A stretch of 48,218 nucleotides of DNA from a bacterium (GCA_024654265.1 JANLIO010000059.1:1-48218); one strand, 5' to 3'; shown: positions 16,967 through 24,290, counted from the stretch's first letter. Program-made: numbers and translations. The notes: generated by a model from the sequence alone, not told the origin.

Positions 16967-16990
16967 AAAGATTGTTTGTGAGAACCATGT

Positions 16991-17025
16991 GTTCCATATT
17001 CCATATTCCATATTCCAAATTCATT
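16991..17025. repeat. Short tandem repeat TTCCATA
   Basis: Three to four copies of the 7-base unit TTCCATA, decaying into ATTCATTATTCATT, between the SOS box and recA. It lengthens the leader of any transcript starting at the SOS promoter. Confidence 0.7.
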
Positions 17026-17045
17026 ATTCATTTTAAAATAAAGAT

Positions 17046-18119
17046 ATGGCAAAGAAAGCAACGAATGAAAGGACCGAGCGTCAGGCTGCGGCGGAAGCAG
17101 CGATTGAACAAATCAAAGAAAAATTCGGAGAAGGTTCAATTATGCGTTTAGGTGAAGCAAAGAGAATGGAAATCGATGCGATACCGACCGGTTGTTTGTC
17201 GCTTGATATGGCGCTTGGTGTGATGGGAGTGCCACGTGGGCGTGTTGTTGAAATCTATGGTCCGGAAGCTTCTGGAAAAACAACGCTTGCCCAACATATT
17301 ATCGCCGAACTTCAGAAGTCAGGAGGGATTGCTGCGTTTGTTGATGCGGAACACGCACTTGATCCTGAATACGCGCGCAAGATTGGCGTGAATGTTGATG
17401 AACTTTTGATTTCACAGCCGGATAGCGGGGAGCAGGCGCTTGATATTGTTGATACGTTGGTTCGTTCAAATGGTGTTGATGTCATTGTCATCGATTCGGT
17501 AGCTGCACTGACGCCTCGGAGTGAACTTGAGGGCGAGATGGGTGATCGGCATGTTGGGTTGCAGGCAAGATTAATGAGCCAAGCACTACGAAAATTAACG
17601 TCCATTATCTCTCGTTCAAAAACATGTGTTATTTTTATTAACCAGATCCGTTTAAAGATTGGCGTCGTGTATGGAAATCCGGAAACAACGACGGGTGGCA
17701 TGGCGTTGAAATTTTACTCATCAGTGCGGATCGAAGTTCGTCGTCGTGCTCAAATTAAAATGGGGGAACAGATTATTGGAAATCGCGTGAAAGCGAAAAT
17801 TGTAAAAAATAAAGTTGCCGCACCATTTCGAGCATGTGAATTTGATATCATGTATAACGAAGGCATTTCCCTGTCCGGAGATTTATTGGATGTCGGAGTG
17901 GCGATGGGAGTTGTTAAAAAATCTGGACACTCGTACAGCTATAAAGAGGAGAAGTTGGGCCTTGGGCGAGAAAAGGCAAAAGCGAGTTTGCGCTCACAGC
18001 CAGAGCTTATGTCAGCGATCCGAGAAGAATGTATTCTTGCAAAGCAAATAAGCGATGAAGAGGGGAACGATATTGCGTTGTCAGGAAGTGCATCAATGGT
18101 TGAAGAAGTAGACGCGTGA
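17046..18119 (+). CDS. recA: Recombinase RecA
   Basis: RecA coats single-stranded DNA, drives strand exchange and triggers LexA self-cleavage. The 357-residue protein has the normal length. Walker A (GPEASGKT) is at 72-79, followed by the core block SVAALTPRSELEGEMGD with GLQARLMSQALRKL, the INQIR loop and the TTGGMALKFYSSVRI segment. A TAAAAT hexamer (17034-17039) ends six bases before ATG, giving a likely leaderless basal transcript; the SOS repeat sits at 16952. ftsK follows after 38 bases. Confidence 0.97.
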   Translation: MAKKATNERTERQAAAEAAIEQIKEKFGEGSIMRLGEAKRMEIDAIPTGCLSLDMALGVMGVPRGRVVEIYGPEASGKTTLAQHIIAELQKSGGIAAFVDAEHALDPEYARKIGVNVDELLISQPDSGEQALDIVDTLVRSNGVDVIVIDSVAALTPRSELEGEMGDRHVGLQARLMSQALRKLTSIISRSKTCVIFINQIRLKIGVVYGNPETTTGGMALKFYSSVRIEVRRRAQIKMGEQIIGNRVKAKIVKNKVAAPFRACEFDIMYNEGISLSGDLLDVGVAMGVVKKSGHSYSYKEEKLGLGREKAKASLRSQPELMSAIREECILAKQISDEEGNDIALSGSASMVEEVDA

Positions 18120-18157
18120 CGTTTTGGAAGAAAATCAGTATCCTTTAGAGAGTTCCC

Positions 18158-20461
18158 ATGCCTCGACGACGAAGAAAACGATTTTCAGTTTCTCTCCAGC
18201 CTGAAACAAAGCACGGTGTTGTCATTGTAATTGTTTTTGCCTTTGCACTTCTTCTCCTCCTTTCGCTTTTTGATCTTGGCGGGCGTTTAGGCGTTTCATT
18301 GGATGGTGCTATTGCGCATGTTCTTGGTTGGGATAGGATTGTTCTTCCTTTTTTCTTGATAGCAATTGGATATCACAGCGTGTCTTCCGAGCGACTTCCG
18401 CTTTCCATTACAAATTATATTGGTTTCGTCCTTTTCTTCATTGGGTTAAACCCACTCGTTCACGTGATGAGATTTTCTGCCGGGGATATTCCTGTTGAAC
18501 TTCTTGCAACAGCCGGTGGGAAGCTTGGTCTTCTTCTGGCGGATCCGTTTCGGGCAATTCTTGGTGGCTTTGGGGCAGTAATATTCTTCGTGGCTCTTTT
18601 CGTGATTTCGCTTCTTCTTATTTTCAATACATCATTGACACGCATCGTCAGTGTTTTGAATATTTTCCTTCTTGGAGTTAAAAAAATCGGACTTTTGTTT
18701 ACGTATCCAATTCGAAAACTCATTTCTCGAAGTAGGAACACAGTTGGTGCGTCAGACGAAAACGAGGAGTATGAAGAAGTGTTCGATGGGGATGAAGATG
18801 AAGGGGAGAATGAAGTAATTGAAGTGGATGATGAAGACGTAGGTGAAGTCGTTGAGGGAGAAGAGGTCGTGGTGCCAAAACGGGTACGTCGCCGTCGTCG
18901 AAAAATGGTTCCTGTTCCTCTCGATATTTTGATGAAGCGAGATCAGAATCCAACCTCTGGAGACATTGATCACAATAAGTCTGTCATTGAGCGCACGCTT
19001 GAGAATTTTGGAATTCCGGTTGAGATGGGCGAGGTTTCTGTTGGGCCAACTGTTACTCAATTTACGTTAAAACCAGCCGAAGGCGTTAAGCTGACAAAGA
19101 TTACTGCTTTGCATAACGATCTTGCCCTCGCTCTCGCTGCTCATCCGATTCGTATCGAAGCTCCAATCCCCGGAAAGTCCTATGTCGGTATTGAGGTTCC
19201 GAATCAATCTGTCGCGACGGTTGGTGTGCGTGGCATTCTTGAATCAAAGGATTGGAAGACGCGAAAAAATAATCTTCATTTTTCACTTGGACGCGATGTC
19301 GCGGGTATATCAAATATCGCCGATCTCTCTCGCATGCCTCACTTGTTGGTGGCCGGTGCAACGGGATCAGGAAAATCTGTATGTTTGAATGTTCTTATCA
19401 CATCTCTTTTGTACGCAAACAGTCCGGATGAATTGAAATTAATCTTGATCGATCCAAAGCGCGTCGAACTTCCGATCTACAATGGAATTGCTCACCTTGT
19501 GACTCCGGTTATTACTGAAGTGGACAAAACCATAAACGCATTGAAGTGGGCGATCCGAGAAATGGATCGACGTTTCACTCTTTTGTCGGCACTCGGTGTT
19601 CGCGATATCGGTGGATACAATCAACGCGCAGAAGAAAAAATTCCATATCTTGTCATTGTAGTTGATGAGCTTGCGGACTTGATGATGACAGCACAAGCGG
19701 ATGTTGAGGGTTCGATCGTTCGTTTGGCGCAGATGGCGCGTGCCGTTGGAATCCACCTTGTTCTTGCAACACAACGACCGTCCGTCGATGTCATTACAGG
19801 TTTAATCAAAGCAAATATTCCGGCGCGTATGGCGTTTTCCGTGGCGTCATCCACAGACTCTCGAACTATTTTAGATCAAACGGGCGCTGAGAAATTGCTT
19901 GGGCGAGGAGATATGCTATATGTGACGGCAGAGATGTCAGCCCCACGTCGAATTCAAGGCGCGTTCATCTCTGATGACGAAACAAAACGTCTTGTTGATT
20001 TCTTGAAGTCTTCATATGAGACGGCTGAATACGACGATTCGATTATTGAACGTCAGCGTGCGGGAACATCATTTAAAGGTGGAGGTGGAATGGATGATGA
20101 TATGGACCCGTTCATTGAGGATGCAAAAGAAGAATTGATTCGTGCCGGAAAAGCATCGGCGTCACTCCTTCAGCGACGATTGAAGGTTGGGTATGCGCGT
20201 GCCGCTCGTATTCTTGATGAATTGGAAGAGATCGGTTTCATTGGACCTGCGGATGGATCAAAGCCACGAGAAATTTTGAATCCAAACGCGGGTGAAGAAT
20301 CAATCCCAATTCCACCGCCACGAGAAACAATGGATCGATATCGTGCAATTGAGGACGAGGAGGAAGAAGAAGATGATGAGGAGGAGGATATCGAAGAAGA
20401 TATTGAAGACATTGACCTTGAAATCGGTGATGAAGAGGAGTCGGAGGATGAAGAGTATTGA
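18158..20461 (+). CDS. ftsK: DNA translocase FtsK/SpoIIIE
   Basis: Pumps chromosome termini through the closing division septum. The 767-residue protein has four N-terminal membrane helices (about residues 20-175), an acidic linker with a basic patch (KRVRRRRRK near 245), and the motor. The motor carries Walker A GATGSGKS at about 400-407, the Walker B strand LVIVVDELADLM near 498-509, and MARAVGIHLVLATQRPSV. The DNA-reading winged-helix gamma domain lies at about 645-710 (LIRAGKASASLLQRRLKVGYARAARILDELE). It ends in an unusually long Asp/Glu-rich tail of about 45 residues after the gamma domain, which is not part of the standard fold. Confidence 0.95.
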   Translation: MPRRRRKRFSVSLQPETKHGVVIVIVFAFALLLLLSLFDLGGRLGVSLDGAIAHVLGWDRIVLPFFLIAIGYHSVSSERLPLSITNYIGFVLFFIGLNPLVHVMRFSAGDIPVELLATAGGKLGLLLADPFRAILGGFGAVIFFVALFVISLLLIFNTSLTRIVSVLNIFLLGVKKIGLLFTYPIRKLISRSRNTVGASDENEEYEEVFDGDEDEGENEVIEVDDEDVGEVVEGEEVVVPKRVRRRRRKMVPVPLDILMKRDQNPTSGDIDHNKSVIERTLENFGIPVEMGEVSVGPTVTQFTLKPAEGVKLTKITALHNDLALALAAHPIRIEAPIPGKSYVGIEVPNQSVATVGVRGILESKDWKTRKNNLHFSLGRDVAGISNIADLSRMPHLLVAGATGSGKSVCLNVLITSLLYANSPDELKLILIDPKRVELPIYNGIAHLVTPVITEVDKTINALKWAIREMDRRFTLLSALGVRDIGGYNQRAEEKIPYLVIVVDELADLMMTAQADVEGSIVRLAQMARAVGIHLVLATQRPSVDVITGLIKANIPARMAFSVASSTDSRTILDQTGAEKLLGRGDMLYVTAEMSAPRRIQGAFISDDETKRLVDFLKSSYETAEYDDSIIERQRAGTSFKGGGGMDDDMDPFIEDAKEELIRAGKASASLLQRRLKVGYARAARILDELEEIGFIGPADGSKPREILNPNAGEESIPIPPPRETMDRYRAIEDEEEEEDDEEEDIEEDIEDIDLEIGDEEESEDEEY

Positions 20462-20486
20462 GTATAAAAGAGGATGGTAAACCGGC

Positions 20487-21167
20487 ATGGCTTTTGTTCA
20501 AAAATCGTTACAGCAGGAGGGCGGATTCGGAGCAAATCTCCGAGAGCTTCGTGAACTCCGCGGATTAACACGACAGGCGCTTTCCGAGCTAACGCAGATT
20601 CATGTTTCAATCATTCAGGCGCTTGAAGAGGAAGATCTCGCTGAGTTCAAAGATCCTGAATATGCAGAGCGTCATGTCCGTGCCTTGGTAACGATCCTTG
20701 AAGGAAGACCTGGGTACTTTCTAAAAAAATATAAGGAGCTTCTAAAAAAGTACTCACTTGAACGAACAGATCGCGTTCTTGTTCGTCCGCGTGTTCGAAG
20801 AAGAGATTTTTTTGTTTCTTCACGCATTATCGCCGTCATCAGTTTTTTTGTTGTTGCGTTCTTTGCAATTATTTATCTGAGCTGGCAAGCATTCATTCTT
20901 CAGGAACCTCCACCGCTTACACTCGTCTCTCCGGATGAGAATGCCGTGCTTCATGAACCGTACGTTGATATTCGTGGATCTACGCTTCCAAATGTGACGG
21001 TGACTGTGAACGGTCGCCGTGCCGTTGTTGAGAGAGATGGATCATTCACGATGCGCTTCGATCTTTCTCGCGGACCGACAACACTTTCAATCGAGGCAAA
21101 ACGACGATACGGATCATCTGAAATCATTGTCCGACAAGTCACATATGAAAGAGAATCGATAGAATAA
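20487..21167 (+). CDS. RodZ-like HTH membrane protein
   Basis: A 226-residue protein with a Cro/C1-type helix-turn-helix at about 15-75 (LRELRELRGLTRQALSELTQIHVSIIQALE). A linker of basic residues and one transmembrane helix at about 113-135 follow. The outer part is a small Ig-like beta domain (LTLVSPDENAVLHEPYVDIRGS...VTVNGRRAVVERDGSFTMRF). This is the layout of RodZ, which links the MreB cytoskeleton to wall synthesis; the outer domain here is of the bacterial Ig type. It lies 25 bases after ftsK and is probably cotranscribed. Confidence 0.82.
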   Translation: MAFVQKSLQQEGGFGANLRELRELRGLTRQALSELTQIHVSIIQALEEEDLAEFKDPEYAERHVRALVTILEGRPGYFLKKYKELLKKYSLERTDRVLVRPRVRRRDFFVSSRIIAVISFFVVAFFAIIYLSWQAFILQEPPPLTLVSPDENAVLHEPYVDIRGSTLPNVTVTVNGRRAVVERDGSFTMRFDLSRGPTTLSIEAKRRYGSSEIIVRQVTYERESIE

Positions 21168-21197
21168 AAAAACCCTGAAATACATCAGGGTTTTTTG
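21166..21197. terminator. Bidirectional terminator
   Basis: ACCCTGA/TCAGGGT stem with a six-base loop, A-tract before and T-tract after. It ends the ftsK-rodZ transcript on the plus strand and the candidate RNA at 21166-21355 on the minus strand. Confidence 0.88.
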
Positions 21198-21355
21198 TTT
21201 CACGATCTTGAATCTGCAAAGTGTTGCCACGCGTAGAAGACGTCGATCACCACGGGAGGAGAGAGTTTTGTTCCAACACAAGGCCGGGACAAATCCATGG
21301 GGTTCGATATCAAAGCGTGCATCACTTCGCAGATTCAAAATAATGAATTCTCTTT
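21166..21355 (-). ncRNA. Candidate rod-shaped ncRNA, 6S-like
   Basis: On the minus strand a 16-bp stem is formed by 21323-21338 and 21208-21223 (one G-U pair). It continues through a second short helix (GCACGC/GCGTGG region), an open bubble, a TCGA-centred helix and an apical TTTGTCC/GGAACAAA stem. The whole is a nearly continuous hairpin of about 130 bases with central bubbles, the overall shape of 6S RNA. TTGATT and GATAAT with a 16-base spacer (21362-21389) give a start near 21355, and the terminator at 21166 gives a length of about 190 bases. The 6S identity is inference from shape and size. Confidence 0.45.
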
Positions 21356-21361
21356 GTATAG

Positions 21362-21389
21362 ATTATCAGAGGATTAGGATAAAAATCAA
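21362..21389 (-). promoter_or_regulatory. Minus-strand promoter of the 6S-like candidate
   Basis: Read on the minus strand: TTGATT (21384-21389), 16-base spacer, GATAAT (21362-21367). A TATACA overlapping the expected start region is an alternative -10. Confidence 0.5.
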
Positions 21390-21441
21390 GCCCCCACACC
21401 CTGTGCGAGAATTGCATTGGATGTGGGAGCACGGAGATCAG

Positions 21442-22041
21442 CTAAAGGTCGTCGGCAAATGGACTCGCGATTGGGATCATTTCGCGCTTCCGTATCGTAG
21501 CGAGAGCCTTTTCCGCCGGAAGGCTGTAGTAGGCGATGGTATCCTCAGCGAACATACTAACCGCTCCGTTCAACCGTCGCGTGTCTTTCGAGTTCAGGAA
21601 CGAAACGGGCTTTCTGTTTTTCCCTCGGACAACGCACCATCCCATTCTTTCGGCTTCTTGGACTCGTCCCGCATTTTTTGCAGGATCACCGCTCAACGCG
21701 AACGTCGAAATGCTCCAGCATGGGTCACCTCGAGGGAAGATCAAAATGGCACAGCGATCGTTGTCATCGCAAGAAACAACGTTTCTCAGCGGTGGCACTG
21801 TCTGGTTCGTCGGTGCATTGAGCCTGCTCGACTTACGCGGAAGCGAGCTCACCGTTTTGCGGATGCGGAGTGGATCAACGTGACGTAGCGGATTGCGTAC
21901 GGCACGGTTCCTTCTCCACCACGCTCGTGACTGTTGTCCCTGCAGATAGATCTTACACCCATCTTGAATGCGGATGTGTGTGATGGTCCGGTTCTTTGGT
22001 TGAATCGGACCGACCGGCGTAAGCAAGGGCGTTTTTTTCAT
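21442..22041 (-). CDS. Unknown 199-residue protein of the accessory cluster
   Basis: No family is recognised. The start is supported by a perfect AAGGAGG six bases before ATG. The protein is basic in its first half (QSRAWWRRNRAVRNPLRHVDPLRIRK) and has a more structured second half with several Cys residues (VVSCDDNDRCAILIFPRGDPCWSISTF). There are no obvious membrane helices. It is the last of four minus-strand genes between 23223 and 21442. Competing plus-strand frames over the same DNA lack any ribosome binding site. Its codon use is GC-richer than that of rpoB or recA nearby, which fits transfer or a separate history. Confidence 0.55.
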   Translation of the reverse strand: MKKTPLLTPVGPIQPKNRTITHIRIQDGCKIYLQGQQSRAWWRRNRAVRNPLRHVDPLRIRKTVSSLPRKSSRLNAPTNQTVPPLRNVVSCDDNDRCAILIFPRGDPCWSISTFALSGDPAKNAGRVQEAERMGWCVVRGKNRKPVSFLNSKDTRRLNGAVSMFAEDTIAYYSLPAEKALATIRKREMIPIASPFADDL

Positions 22042-22124
22042 GTCGCCTCCTTTCTTGTTTTGTTTGGATTGAATGTTCGCCTAACTCATGCACCATGCAC
22101 GAAAAAGGGGTTTTCGTCAAGTGG

Positions 22125-22155
22125 GCGAGGTCGGGGGAGTGGGCCCGACCTCGCA
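22125..22155 (-). terminator. Strong hairpin after the small acidic gene
   Basis: GCGAGGTCGGG and CCCGACCTCGC form an 11-bp GC-rich stem with a short loop. No T-run follows directly on either strand, so it could be a processing or stabilising hairpin rather than an intrinsic terminator. Confidence 0.45.
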
Positions 22156-22168
22156 TCACGATGGACGA

Positions 22169-22360
22169 TCAGTCGTCGTCTTCGCCGAACCAGTCTATCT
22201 GGCCGGGCAAGGCGACATCCACGTCAAATTCAGATGCATCATTCGGGAATCCATCCCGAAGCAGAATCGAACGCCAAACGCCGTCTGCACCCTTCCAGCT
22301 CGTGGGTGATGGTGGCGGTTGAGGTAGTTCGTGTCCGTGACCATTCGTTCCATCGATCAT
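22169..22360 (-). CDS. Small acidic protein, unknown
   Basis: A 63-residue protein rich in Pro, Gly and Asp (ELPQPPPSPTSWKGADGVWRSILLRDGFPND...WFGEDDD). Its ATG overlaps the stop of the upstream membrane protein gene in an ATGA, and a GGGAGAAAGAG purine run precedes it, so translational coupling is likely. No function can be proposed. A strong hairpin lies just downstream at 22125-22155. Confidence 0.5.
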   Translation of the reverse strand: MIDGTNGHGHELPQPPPSPTSWKGADGVWRSILLRDGFPNDASEFDVDVALPGQIDWFGEDDD

Positions 22361-22743
22361 GCTCTTTCTCCCGGTTGTTTGGGCTTCCAGAGTTTTCCCT
22401 TTAGAGCCCGGTTTGCTTCTGCGAAAGGATCTTTTTCCTCAAAGGATAGATCCTCGAAAAGCCAGTACAAGCCTAGGATAAGTACGATAAATCCAATCTC
22501 TCCCTCTTCGAAATAGAAGAGTGCGATAGAGGATAATACGAACACGCCACCGATAATCCTTAGAATCATATCCCTCCTTGTTGTGAAAAAGTGCGAAACA
22601 CTAAGATACAAAAAAACGGCATTCGCCACAAGACGGAGGATAGATTCGCGTACGACAAAAGCCGTAAACGAATCATAGAGAATAAATACTTTCGGCAAAG
22701 TCCAGCCAATGGCCGGAATGTGATTCAAAAATATTTTTTCCAC
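22357..22743 (-). CDS. Unknown small membrane protein, GTG start
   Basis: A 128-residue protein with three or four hydrophobic segments (about residues 8-30, 36-50, 60-76 and 83-96) and a charged tail (FEEKDPFAEANRALKGKLWKPKQPGERA). GTG at 22743 follows a GGAGG site; an upstream ATG would add 15 residues without one. Unusually, a second perfect AAGGAGG precedes an in-frame ATG at 22569, which would give a separate 70-residue product containing only the last two helices. No family is recognised. Confidence 0.6.
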   Translation of the reverse strand: MEKIFLNHIPAIGWTLPKVFILYDSFTAFVVRESILRLVANAVFLYLSVSHFFTTRRDMILRIIGGVFVLSSIALFYFEEGEIGFIVLILGLYWLFEDLSFEEKDPFAEANRALKGKLWKPKQPGERA

Positions 22744-22804
22744 TTTTTCCTCCGTCTTATGTCGAATGACCGTGATAGATTTCATCGAAACTGAACATTC
22801 AATT

Positions 22805-22862
22805 CAGTTCCCATGAAATCCGAGGTGCATGTTCCTAGCACGCACCTCGGGAGTTTTGTTTT
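22805..22862 (+). terminator. Terminator-like hairpin between two minus-strand genes
   Basis: CCGAGGTGC and GCACCTCGG form a 9-bp stem at about 22820-22850, followed on the plus strand by GGAGTTTTGTTTTTTG. On the minus strand no T-run follows. No plus-strand gene is seen upstream, so either an antisense transcript exists or the hairpin has another role. Confidence 0.5.
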
Positions 22863-22866
22863 TTGT

Positions 22867-23223
22867 TTAGGTCAACGCCCCCAGGAAGAGGGCGAGGTTG
22901 ATGAACGACCCGAAAGTCGGGGCGTTCACCTCTCGGTCGCTCACTCCCTCGTCACCCGAAGGTGGGAAGGAGGAGCGACTCTCGGCGAGGACCGTCTCGA
23001 TCGCCTCGCCGAAGAAGTCAGAGACTCCCTCGGGCGGGGCGGAAACCGGGATGGTCTCGCCATCGCACGCCTCGACCTTGATGGTCGGGCGCGAGTCCTC
23101 CGCCGTCTGGGGGTTGAACCCCATCAGGCAGAGGGCCCACTCGATGTCCCTTTGGACAACGAGTGGGGTGCACTCGAGAGGCATACGCCCCTCGGTGCGG
23201 GTTATGAAATTTTCTTGCGACAT
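22867..23223 (-). CDS. Unknown acidic protein, first gene of the accessory cluster
   Basis: A 118-residue acidic protein. AAGGAGG lies seven bases before ATG and fixes the start. The N-terminal half holds a helix (TPLVVQRDIEWALCLMGFNPQTAEDS). The middle is rich in Glu and Pro, and the C-terminus ends hydrophobic (FGSFINLALFLGALT). No family is recognised. It is preceded by about 600 bases of hairpin-rich DNA on the same strand. Longer plus-strand frames overlap it but lack ribosome binding sites. Confidence 0.55.
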   Translation of the reverse strand: MSQENFITRTEGRMPLECTPLVVQRDIEWALCLMGFNPQTAEDSRPTIKVEACDGETIPVSAPPEGVSDFFGEAIETVLAESRSSFPPSGDEGVSDREVNAPTFGSFINLALFLGALT

Positions 23224-23806
23224 CTTACCTCCTTGTGTCGCTTTTTGTTTGTCGGAGAGGATCGAATATCCTCCCAACGTTTGTGAAGGGGACGTCATCG
23301 CGTAAACGCGAGAAGGTCCGTGGGATCGGTTATCTATGGATCCGAGCCAAAGCCCGGTTCCAAGAGTTCTTTACCCAACATGCACAGGGTCCGTGTTTGG
23401 CCTTTGCATGTGTTCTCCTCCACAAACGTTGGGACGAATAAAAAGTACGATTTTGTGTTCCGGTGCGCGCCGGCTAGGGCTTTTGTGGTTTGGTTGGCCT
23501 CAGGTACTGCCCTGACTTACCTGAGACTTACATAACATCCATCAACGATCTCCTTTTGTACGTGCCCGGAGCATATTGCTCGGGCGATTTTGTGGTCGTG
23601 TGATATTCCTGCGAGCACGACCTCTTTTTTAGATCCGTTGTGGATCGTTTGCAGGGATGTAGAGGGGACCTTGGATAACGCCGAAGCGCTCCGTGGCATG
23701 CGATATCCGATCAAATAATCCAGTCGAAACCGGATCGAATGACCTTTATCGCTCCTTTCTAGGATCCCGGGTTTGGGGCTAAAAAGGGTTCCTCCTCCAC
23801 GTCTCT
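23224..23806 (-). ncRNA. Long hairpin-rich non-coding region (leader or large RNA)
   Basis: About 580 bases with many local stems on the minus strand. Among them are CTCAGGTA/TACCTGAG (23503-23525), a GCCCG(G)AGC/GCTCGGGC helix (23562-23586), GGTCGTG/CACGACC, TCGCG-TTTA-CGCGA near 23298-23312 and GAGGAT/ATCCTC near 23256-23272. Also present is a 13-bp inverted repeat CCCAACGTTTGTG/CACAAACGTTGGG (23273-23285 and 23421-23433). Near its 5' side it contains GGTTTCGACTGG followed 21 bases later by GCATGCC, words that resemble the start of tmRNA, but no matching 3' tRNA-like end was found. It could be the leader of the gene at 23223 or a separate RNA. Confidence 0.4.
23371..23409 (-). CDS. Possible 12-residue leader peptide
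   Basis: MQRPNTDPVHVG, preceded by GGAGGAG at ideal distance, inside the loop of the 13-bp inverted repeat upstream of the gene at 23223. A tiny frame with so strong a site could be an attenuation peptide. It could also be chance, since purine-rich words are common here. Confidence 0.2.
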   Translation of the reverse strand: MQRPNTDPVHVG

Positions 23807-23836
23807 GCAAACAAAAAGAGACCTTTAAAGGGTCTC
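23807..23836 (-). terminator. Minus-strand terminator or attenuator
   Basis: GAGACC/GGTCTC with a seven-base loop, followed on the minus strand by TTTTTGTTT. It lies between the strong promoter at 23951-23979 and the accessory genes, so read-through would be needed for that promoter to express them. Confidence 0.7.
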
Positions 23837-23849
23837 GAATTTGGAAAAT

Positions 23850-23945
23850 CATAAAAAATGGCTAAATTTAGCTATTTTTTACTCGACTCTCCTCTTTCGA
23901 GCGGAAGATCTGGGGTTGTGAAGTTCGGTGACTCACTCCAGTACG
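23850..23945 (-). ncRNA. Candidate small RNA, about 95 bases
   Basis: A perfect minus-strand promoter predicts a start near 23944, and the hairpin TAGCTAAATTTAGCCAT with six T residues at 23854-23882 ends it about 95 bases later. No open frame fits. The body contains a small CTCGAAAGAG hairpin. Either a free small RNA or the terminated product of an attenuated leader is possible. Confidence 0.5.
23854..23882. terminator. Bidirectional AT-rich terminator hairpin
   Basis: ATGGCTAA/TTTAGCTAT stem flanked by A6 and T6 tracts. It ends the candidate small RNA on the minus strand and would also stop plus-strand transcription before the rpoB region. Confidence 0.7.
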
Positions 23946-23950
23946 AAATC

Positions 23951-23979
23951 TTTATACCATATATCCACAATCTTGTCAA
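23951..23979 (-). promoter_or_regulatory. Strong minus-strand promoter
   Basis: Read on the minus strand: TTGACA (23974-23979), 17-base spacer, TATAAA (23951-23956). It is identical in type to the promoters at 3341 and 34731. Confidence 0.75.
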
Positions 23980-24148
23980 GAGGGCTTGGCAATAAGGCGG
24001 TATATCGATGGGTGAGGTGTTTTTTCAAAAATGTTCTATTTTCTGGATATATATGAGGATTTTTGATTGAAATGGGAAAAAATGAGTCCTATTTAATGAA
24101 ATATAGATGGGATAGTGAACTTTGCAGGTTATTTGTCCTTTGGGCTTT

Positions 24149-24290
24149 GTTTGACACTCTTCCAAAACTATGCGAAAATCGCGCTTAGACAACGCGTTTT
24201 TGAACCCATGAGTTTCAAGAAAAAGACAATCGCCCAGTAAAAATTATACGTCGCTTTTAAAGTGGCGTTGTTTTGTGTCTTTTTTTATCG
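24149..24290 (+). promoter_or_regulatory. rpoB upstream region: promoter and attenuator-like hairpin
   Basis: TTGACA (about 24151-24156), 17-base spacer and GAAAAT would start transcription near 24188. About 60 bases later ACGTCGCTT/AAGTGGCGT forms a 9-bp stem followed by TGTTTTGTGTCTTTTTTT; an outer AAAAAGACA/TGTCTTTTT pairing can enclose it. This looks like a terminator ahead of rpoB, so it may be an attenuator or the end of a small RNA of about 100 bases. The rest of 23883-24391 holds no gene that I can support. Confidence 0.4.

Noticed and set aside
21208..21888. 226-residue plus-strand frame
   Set aside because: It begins inside the 16-bp stem of the candidate RNA, is highly basic, has no ribosome binding site and is antisense to the better supported gene at 21442-22041.
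22813..23305. Two long plus-strand frames over the gene at 22867-23223
   Set aside because: They lack ribosome binding sites and promoters and are rich in Arg and Gly as expected for antisense shadows of a GC-rich gene.
23400..23770. A tmRNA gene on the minus strand
   Set aside because: The 5' words GGTTTCGACTGG and GCATGCC fit, and GCAAACGAT resembles a tag start. However, no acceptor partner, no T arm with TTCGA and no CCA end could be found at a suitable distance, and the putative tag does not end in the usual hydrophobic residues. It is kept only as a finding.
23517..23852. 111-residue minus-strand reading frame
   Set aside because: It runs through a terminator hairpin and several RNA-like stems and has no ribosome binding site at its first ATG.
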